Shown here: piece by piece, positions 59,043 to 64,000 of the stretch
How positions within the stretch are numbered: the stretch's first letter is position 1
Layout of the letters: each line of letters starts with the position of its first letter
Origin: Mediterraneibacter glycyrrhizinilyticus
GTDB lineage: Bacteria > Bacillota > Clostridia > Lachnospirales > Lachnospiraceae
Direction: 5' to 3'
Assembly: GCF_015560805.1 (NCBI RefSeq)
Contig: NZ_JADMSO010000007.1
Location: 62,001-126,000 of the forward strand
Length of the DNA: 64,000 nucleotides
Position numbers and translations under genes: made by a program
Notes under the pieces: model-generated
Seen by the model: only the letters and a program-made list of their open reading frames with translations
Databases searched by the model: none
What the model was told of the DNA's origin: nothing

Positions 59043-61613
59043 ATGTATACGGTTCAGGTAAACGGAAAAATGTATGAAGCAGAAACAGACAAAAAGCTGA
59101 TGCGCTTTTTGAGGGATGACCTGCACCTGACTTCCGTCAAAGACGGATGCAGTCAGGGCGCCTGCGGAACTTGTACAGTTTTGGTGGACGGAAAGACAAC
59201 AAGGGCCTGCATCCCGATGATCTCCAAAATGGAGGGAAAATCGATCGTGACGGTGGAGGGACTTTCGGAACGGGAAAAAGAAGTATATGCATATGCATTT
59301 GGCGCAGTCGGAGCTGTTCAGTGTGGTTTTTGTATTCCGGGTATGGTCATGTGTGCGAAAGGACTTCTGGATGTGAATCCGGATCCGACCCGATTGGAAG
59401 TTGTAGCGGCGATCCGCAATAATATCTGCCGTTGTACCGGGTACAAAAAGATTATCGAGGGAATCTTGCTGAGCGGAAAAATCTTCCGTGAAAATCTTAC
59501 GGTATCGGAAAACAGCGGTATTACAAAAGTTGGCGATAAAATCCAGCGCGTGGATGCGGCAGAAAAAGTATTGGGTACCGGAGAATATCCGGACGATATT
59601 TATCTGGACGGCATGATCTACGGAAGCGCGGTACGCGCAGAATATCCGCGTGCAAAAGTGCTGGCGATCCATGCCGAAGAAGCGAAAGCGCTGGACGGTG
59701 TGATCGGCGTATTTACCGCGGATGATGTTCCGGGAGACGTGAAAGTCGGACATTTGAAACATGATTGGGATACGATGATCCCGGTCGGAAACGTGACCCA
59801 TTATGTCGGAGACGCGATCTGTCTGATCGCAGCCGAGACGCCGGAGGTCCTGGAGCAGGCTAAGAGCCTTGTCAAAGTGGATTACGAGGTGTATGAGCCG
59901 GTGCTGGATCCGTTTGAGGCGATGAAAGAAGATGCACCGCTTGTGCATCAGTCCGGCAATATCCTGGCACATGAGCATCTCGTACGCGGAAATGCGGATG
60001 AAGTGATCGCAAACTCCAAATATAAAGTGACGCAGCATTATGAAACGCCGTGGACGGAACATGCATTTTTGGAGCCGGAGTGCGCGGTGGCTATGCCGTT
60101 TGACGAGGATGGGGTATTCATCTATTCGACGGATCAGGGCATTTATGATACCCAGAAAGAATGCTGTATCATGCTGGGACTTCCGCCGGAGAAAGTGATC
60201 GTGGAAAATAAATTAGTCGGCGGCGGATTCGGTGGAAAGGAAGACGTCAGCGTACAGCATCACGCGGCGCTGATCGCATATCTGACGAAACGGATCGTAA
60301 AAGTGAAATTATCCAGACAGGAGAGTATCACGATCCACCCGAAGCGACATCCGATGTGGATGGACATTACGACGGCATGTGACGAGAACGGCTATCTGAC
60401 AGCGATGAAAGCGGTTGTTGTGGCAGACACCGGAGCGTATGCGTCACTGGGCGGACCGGTTCTTCAGCGTGCCTGTACCCATGCGGCAGGGCCGTACAAT
60501 TTTCAGGTCATCGATATTGACGGAACCGCGGTATACACGAACAATCCGCCGGCCGGCGCATTCCGGGGATTTGGTGTGACACAGACTTGCTTTGGTTCGG
60601 AGATGAATTTGAACCTGCTTGCAGAGAAAGTCGGCATCACTCCGTGGGAGATCCGATACCGCAATGCGATCCGTCCGGGGCAGGTGCTTCCGAATGGTCA
60701 GATTGCGGACCCGTCTACGGGAGTGGCGGAGACATTGGAAGCTGTCAAGGAAGTGTTTGATACCGAACCGTATGTCGGAATTGCATGTGCGATGAAAAAT
60801 GCCGGCGTAGGAGTCGGGCTTCCGGACTGGGGACGTTGCCGTCTTGTTATCAAAGACGGAAAGGCAGAGATCCACGCCGGAGCATCCTGTATCGGTCAGG
60901 GGTTGGGAACAGTATTGACACAGGTTGTTTCCCAGACTGCTGAATTGGATTATGAACAGATCGTGTATTGCAGACCAAATACATCGAATTCTCCGGATTC
61001 CGGTACGACATCCGGATCCAGACAGACGTTACTGACCGGAGAGGCGGCAAAACGTGCAGCGTTAAAGCTGAAAGAGGCGTTGAGCGGAAAAACACTGGAA
61101 GAACTGAACGGAACCGAGTATTACGGAGAATATCTCGGAAAAACCGATAAGATGGGAAGCGACGTGCCGAATCCGGTATCTCATGTCGCTTACGGATATG
61201 CGACTCAGGTCTGTGTGCTCAATGAAGACGGTACGATCAAGAAGATGATCGGCGCACATGATGTCGGAAAAGCAGTGAATCCGATCAGTGTGGAAGGGCA
61301 GATCGAGGGCGGCATCGTCATGAGTATGGGCTATGCGCTGACCGAGCAGTATGAGATTAAAGAGGGAAGACCGGTATCACGGTATGGCACACTGGGACTT
61401 TTCAAAGCGGATAAAGTGCCGGAGATCGAGTCGATCATTGTAGAGAAATCGGGCGTGGAGCCGGGATACGGAGCGATCGGAATCGGGGAGATCACGTCCA
61501 TTCCGACAGCACCGGCAATCGTGGGCGCATATTATAAACTACAGGGAGAACTTCAGACGAAACTTCCGATCCACAATACGCCGTATGAAAAAAAGAAAAA
61601 AGCTGCAAAATAG
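59043..61613 (+). CDS. xdh: Selenium-dependent xanthine dehydrogenase, 2Fe-2S/Mo fusion without FAD domain
   Basis: An 856-residue fusion. Two [2Fe-2S] sites come first (C36, C41, C44, C56, and C94, C97, C129, C131), then the molybdopterin domain with TEHAFLEPECAVA, VGGGFGGKEDVSVQHH, NPPAGAFRGFG, GASCIGQG and the base glutamate in GAIGIGEIT. The FAD domain of ordinary xanthine dehydrogenase is absent and no separate FAD subunit is in the window. Selenium here is a labile cofactor ligand, not selenocysteine; no in-frame TGA occurs. It interconverts hypoxanthine, xanthine and probably urate. ATG 59043 follows GGGAAGGGGA; the open extension from 58959 is rejected. Confidence 0.93.
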   Translation: MYTVQVNGKMYEAETDKKLMRFLRDDLHLTSVKDGCSQGACGTCTVLVDGKTTRACIPMISKMEGKSIVTVEGLSEREKEVYAYAFGAVGAVQCGFCIPGMVMCAKGLLDVNPDPTRLEVVAAIRNNICRCTGYKKIIEGILLSGKIFRENLTVSENSGITKVGDKIQRVDAAEKVLGTGEYPDDIYLDGMIYGSAVRAEYPRAKVLAIHAEEAKALDGVIGVFTADDVPGDVKVGHLKHDWDTMIPVGNVTHYVGDAICLIAAETPEVLEQAKSLVKVDYEVYEPVLDPFEAMKEDAPLVHQSGNILAHEHLVRGNADEVIANSKYKVTQHYETPWTEHAFLEPECAVAMPFDEDGVFIYSTDQGIYDTQKECCIMLGLPPEKVIVENKLVGGGFGGKEDVSVQHHAALIAYLTKRIVKVKLSRQESITIHPKRHPMWMDITTACDENGYLTAMKAVVVADTGAYASLGGPVLQRACTHAAGPYNFQVIDIDGTAVYTNNPPAGAFRGFGVTQTCFGSEMNLNLLAEKVGITPWEIRYRNAIRPGQVLPNGQIADPSTGVAETLEAVKEVFDTEPYVGIACAMKNAGVGVGLPDWGRCRLVIKDGKAEIHAGASCIGQGLGTVLTQVVSQTAELDYEQIVYCRPNTSNSPDSGTTSGSRQTLLTGEAAKRAALKLKEALSGKTLEELNGTEYYGEYLGKTDKMGSDVPNPVSHVAYGYATQVCVLNEDGTIKKMIGAHDVGKAVNPISVEGQIEGGIVMSMGYALTEQYEIKEGRPVSRYGTLGLFKADKVPEIESIIVEKSGVEPGYGAIGIGEITSIPTAPAIVGAYYKLQGELQTKLPIHNTPYEKKKKAAK

Positions 61614-61643
61614 AAGATAATTTTACAAAAAAATAGTGTAAAT

Positions 61644-61764
61644 AAAGATGTCTTCCTTAAAAAAATGTGATAAGATAATACTAGTGTCAATATACAAAGG
61701 GCATATTGTTCCCAGTACAACGACGCTATGTAAAATGTAGGAAACGGAAAAGGAGGACATCTTT
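61644..61764 (+). promoter_or_regulatory. Leader stem masking the DUF975 ribosome site
   Basis: AAAGATGTCTTCCTT (61644-61658) pairs with AAGGAGGACATCTTT (61750-61764; one wobble) across a 91-base loop that contains a CAATAT/ATATTG hairpin. The right arm holds the AAGGAGG site and its T-run ends at the ATG (61767). Confidence 0.6.
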
Positions 61765-61766
61765 TT

Positions 61767-62492
61767 ATGTGGACAAGTGCAGAATTGAAAATGCGTGCAA
61801 AAGGTGCGTTTCAGAAGAATTACTGGTCGGCGGTCTTGGTTGGTTTTGTAATGGCGATTTTTGGTGGAAGCGCCGGAATGGCAGCGGGAAGAGCATCGGG
61901 ATACAGCAATGCGTATGAGGAGTATCAATATTACTGGGGCGGCGGAGATTCTCTCGCCTTTGCGGCAGCAATGATGGTCGTAGCGGCTGTGGCAGGCATT
62001 ATCGGACTGATTTTCTTTTTCCTGGATATTTTTGTTGGAAATGTATTGAAAATCGGGGGATGCCGCTTCTTTATCATGAACCAGACAGAGAATCCTTCAG
62101 CAGGAATGCTCGGATTTGGATTCAAATCGGGAAATTACGGGAAATTGGTTCTGACTATGTTTTTAAAACAATTGTATGAGGGACTCTGGACACTTTTATT
62201 GATCGTACCGGGAATCATCAAACACTATGAATATCTGATGATCCCGTATATATTAGCAGAAAATCCGGAGATGGAGCGTCAGGAAGCATTTTTGATCAGC
62301 AAAAGAATGATGATGGGACAGAAAATGAACGCATTCGTGTTGGATCTGACCTTTATCGGATGGAGAATTTTAGAAATGCTGAGCTTTGGAATTGTTGGTA
62401 TATTTTATTCGGGACCATATTATGAGGCTACGATCGCCGAATTATACAGTGTGAACCGCACGATGGCATATCAGAATGGATATATCCGTTAA
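61767..62492 (+). CDS. DUF975-family membrane protein
   Basis: A 241-residue membrane protein with four or five hydrophobic segments (about 22-45, 65-100, 130-155 and 190-215). ARMKGAF-like KMRAKGAFQKNYW at the N-terminus and EAFLISKRMMMGQKMNAF near 170 are typical of the DUF975 family. Function unknown; members occur in Firmicutes with no fixed partners. It has an unusual leader stem and a strong hairpin 75 bases after its stop. It appears independent of the purine genes upstream. Confidence 0.87.
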   Translation: MWTSAELKMRAKGAFQKNYWSAVLVGFVMAIFGGSAGMAAGRASGYSNAYEEYQYYWGGGDSLAFAAAMMVVAAVAGIIGLIFFFLDIFVGNVLKIGGCRFFIMNQTENPSAGMLGFGFKSGNYGKLVLTMFLKQLYEGLWTLLLIVPGIIKHYEYLMIPYILAENPEMERQEAFLISKRMMMGQKMNAFVLDLTFIGWRILEMLSFGIVGIFYSGPYYEATIAELYSVNRTMAYQNGYIR

Positions 62493-62568
62493 ATAGCGTC
62501 GAAATTACGTGATTTGAGGCGTATTTCCCCTTGTGCACGGACGCTGGAACAAGATTATAATAATAAGG

Positions 62569-62610
62569 GACGCCGGCAGATGGAGAAATCCGTATCTGCC
62601 GGCGTCTTTA
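62569..62610 (+). terminator. Strong hairpin after the DUF975 gene
   Basis: GACGCCGGCAGAT (62569-62581) and its exact complement (62594-62606) form a 13-bp stem, followed by a short TTTA only. Confidence 0.68.
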
Positions 62611-62875
62611 TAAAGGAAGAAGAGAGAAAATCAAGTTCAATCTCCACTGTTTGTTATTATCGTGAATTTGCAATTTTTAGGCGAAGTCCAATGACCGTAA
62701 ATACATGTCTGTATCCACAGCCATTGTCTTCTGTTTTGATATGATCAGTGGACAAGATGTGTATACATCTCTGTTCTCTGATGATGGTATTATCATAGCA
62801 ATGAAATGTGAATCACCTGTGACAAGATACGGAAGAAATTATGAAAATTCTTAATTTCAACGAAAGAAATGAAAC
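62611..62875. other. Sparse intergenic stretch
   Basis: About 265 bases with no gene I can support. A plus-strand run of 48 codons ending at TAA near 62851 has no ribosome site or recognised motif. Confidence 0.5.
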
Positions 62876-63169
62876 TTACAAAACATGCATACAGTTTTTT
62901 TTTGCATTCTGCCATCGATCTTTTTGAGATTCGTATATGGAAAAAAGCCAGGAAATTGCTTCATCCATACCAGCATCGGTCATCGGAAAGGATGAACATT
63001 GTTTTTCATCATCGGGGGTGCGGTCAAAACTCCATGGTTCCGGATAGACAAATACAGAGAATGTCTCTTTGCTTTCATCGCAACGAAAAAAATAACGCAT
63101 GCCGTCGTGGCTTCCGGAAAAAGGTTCTTTTTTCAGCCCTCCGACAGGGATCAGTTTTTTATCGATCAT
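62876..63169 (-). CDS. Small conserved-looking protein of unknown function
   Basis: A 97-residue protein on the minus strand (MIDKKLIPVGGLKKEPFSGS at the start). Aromatic and charged residues are distributed like a real compact domain (GMRYFFRCDESKETFSVFVY, PEPWSFDRTPDDEK), and AAGG lies nine bases before the ATG. I recall similar sequences as small hypothetical proteins in Lachnospiraceae but cannot name a family. Overlapping plus-strand frames look like shadows. Confidence 0.6.
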   Translation of the reverse strand: MIDKKLIPVGGLKKEPFSGSHDGMRYFFRCDESKETFSVFVYPEPWSFDRTPDDEKQCSSFPMTDAGMDEAISWLFSIYESQKDRWQNAKKNCMHVL

Positions 63170-63414
63170 AGGGGGATACCTTCTTTCTTCTGGATTTTAT
63201 GCCGCTTGTAAGGGAAACGGCGTTGTTGAATATAGTACCACAAGACAAGAAAAAGGGGCAAGTAAAAAAGTGCAAAAAGGAAGAGCCACATTGCTGTGAC
63301 TCTAAGGGGGAAAAAGTTTATGAAAAAGTGTTCTTATCTTTGAACAATCTTAGTATATCGTTTACTTGTGTAGAAACTGTGATATAAATTTGAATAGGAT
63401 GTTAACAAACTTCC
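63170..63414. other. Sparse intergenic stretch
   Basis: About 245 AT-rich bases. I see no gene, RNA or clear promoter here beyond short open frames. Confidence 0.5.
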
Positions 63415-63453
63415 AAAAAAATGTGACGGATATTTTTTTAGGACTGATCCGTC
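63415..63453 (-). terminator. Second of two tandem terminators
   Basis: TGACGGAT and ATCCGTCA form an 8-bp stem; on the minus strand it is followed by CATTTTTTT. It lies directly downstream of the next terminator. Confidence 0.68.
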
Positions 63454-63486
63454 AAAAAGCTGCATCCGATTTTACACAGATGCAGC
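63454..63486 (-). terminator. First terminator of the ABC substrate-binding protein gene
   Basis: GCTGCATC (63459-63466) and GATGCAGC (63479-63486) pair; on the minus strand TTTTT follows (plus-strand A run 63454-63458). Confidence 0.8.
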
Positions 63487-63538
63487 TTCCACATGCCCAG
63501 ACCGATTGAAAGGAACGGAATGGTAAGAAACAGAAATA

Positions 63539-64000
63539 TTATTTAACAGCTTTTTCGGCAAATTCTGTCGTGACAATATCCTCATAGGGGGCGCGTTTTT
63601 CCAGTTCGCCGGCTTCTTCCAAAATATCCTGAAGAAGTTCAAAGCTTTCTTCCTGAAAGATCAGATCCGCTTTCCATGTGTTCTGTTCATAGTATCGTGT
63701 GACGATCGTTGTGATCGTATCCAAATCTGTTTCAGGAAACTGAGGTTCGATCACCTCGGCAATTTCTCCCGGTGTGTGTGTCTGAACAAAATCCATGCCT
63801 TTTTGAAGCGCATTTGTGAAACTCTGGATCACATCAGGATGTTCCTCGATAAAACTCTGTTTTGCACTGTAAGCAGTGTATGGGACATAACCGCTGTCTT
63901 TTCCGAGAGAAGCGACGACATATCCTTTTCCTTCGGATTCGAGGGAGGTGGCGCCTGGCTCAAATTCGACGGTATAATCAGCCTCTCCCTCCGAAAAGGC
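63539..64000 (-). CDS. ABC transporter substrate-binding protein, NMT1/THI5-like (partial)
   Basis: The last 153 residues of a leftward protein cut by the window edge. AFSEGEADYTVEFEPGATSL, EGKGYVVASLGKDSGYVPYT, and IEEHPDVIQSFTNALQKGMD followed by TPGEIAEVI are typical of the C-terminal lobe of periplasmic-type binding proteins for nitrate, sulfonate, or thiamine-precursor ABC transporters. The substrate cannot be told from this part. The reading frame is open to the window end, so a GTG at 63832 is internal, not the start. Two tandem terminators follow. Confidence 0.85.
   Translation of the reverse strand, partial: AFSEGEADYTVEFEPGATSLESEGKGYVVASLGKDSGYVPYTAYSAKQSFIEEHPDVIQSFTNALQKGMDFVQTHTPGEIAEVIEPQFPETDLDTITTIVTRYYEQNTWKADLIFQEESFELLQDILEEAGELEKRAPYEDIVTTEFAEKAVK

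Noticed and set aside
1-64000. Mobile elements, CRISPR arrays or rRNA genes
   Set aside because: No transposase, integrase, phage protein, regularly spaced repeat array or rRNA sequence was seen on either strand.

Overview
The window looks like the chromosome of an anaerobic, spore-forming gut-type Clostridia, most likely Lachnospiraceae. This rests on gene content: spoVT, a SpoIID-domain protein, the SCIFF peptide with its radical SAM maturase next to a fused SecDF, HemZ, a two-gene SUF system, an [FeFe]-hydrogenase-like protein and a selenium-dependent xanthine dehydrogenase. Species cannot be assigned. I saw no insertion sequence, phage, CRISPR array or rRNA. GC is moderate and gene density high.

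Layout. 1-26.5 kb is mostly housekeeping on the + strand: the 3' end of dxr, rseP, a SpoIID-domain protein, sufC-sufB, a threonine-aldolase/HAD/EamA operon, trmO, an [FeFe]-hydrogenase-like protein, a cytidylate-kinase-like protein, a leftward pduL-AEC transporter pair, spoVT, the SCIFF locus (TIGR04086 membrane protein, scfA, scfB, secDF), recJ, relA, a metallo-hydrolase, hemZ, hisS and aspS. A tRNA-Gly(GCC) lies on the minus strand at 26.7 kb. 27-41.4 kb carries hom, a MarR regulator, thyA, dfrA, a Cu/Zn-SOD-family gene, ilvB-ilvN behind a leader with a terminator and three tandem repeats, ilvE, an exported protein of unknown function, an LTA-synthase-like sulfatase, a methyltransferase, hslO and nadE.

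41.4-61.6 kb is the centre of interest: a contiguous anaerobic purine-catabolism region in three transcription units. Unit 1 (+) is a guanine-type riboswitch, a guanine/hypoxanthine permease and guanine deaminase. Unit 2 (-) is a YheO-type PAS/HTH regulator, ygeX, ygeY, ygeW, ridA, carbamate kinase and a xanthine/urate-type permease. Unit 3 (+) is ssnA, ygfK, yqeC, a yqeB-mocA fusion and a selenium-dependent xanthine dehydrogenase with no FAD domain. The inferred flow is: import, deamination of guanine to xanthine, molybdenum/selenium and flavin/Fe-S redox steps, ring opening, carbamoyl transfer to phosphate, ATP from carbamoyl phosphate, and breakdown of 2,3-diaminopropionate to pyruvate and ammonia.

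Two regulatory signals tie the region together. An identical 17-bp palindrome (TCTAAAAATTTTTTAGA) occurs upstream of Unit 1 and in the shared divergent promoter region of Units 2 and 3. Its centre lies 39, 60 and 82 bp from the three -10 boxes, i.e. steps of about two helical turns, as expected for one regulator working from one face of the DNA. Second, the riboswitch terminator uses the 3' strands of aptamer helices P3 and P1, so the drawn architecture is a guanine ON switch, which suits an uptake/degradation operon.

61.6-64 kb holds a DUF975 membrane protein, about 1 kb of sparse sequence with one small conserved-looking reverse ORF, tandem terminators, and the C-terminal part of a leftward ABC-transporter substrate-binding protein cut by the window edge. 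All assignments come from reading translations and motifs; no database search was run.
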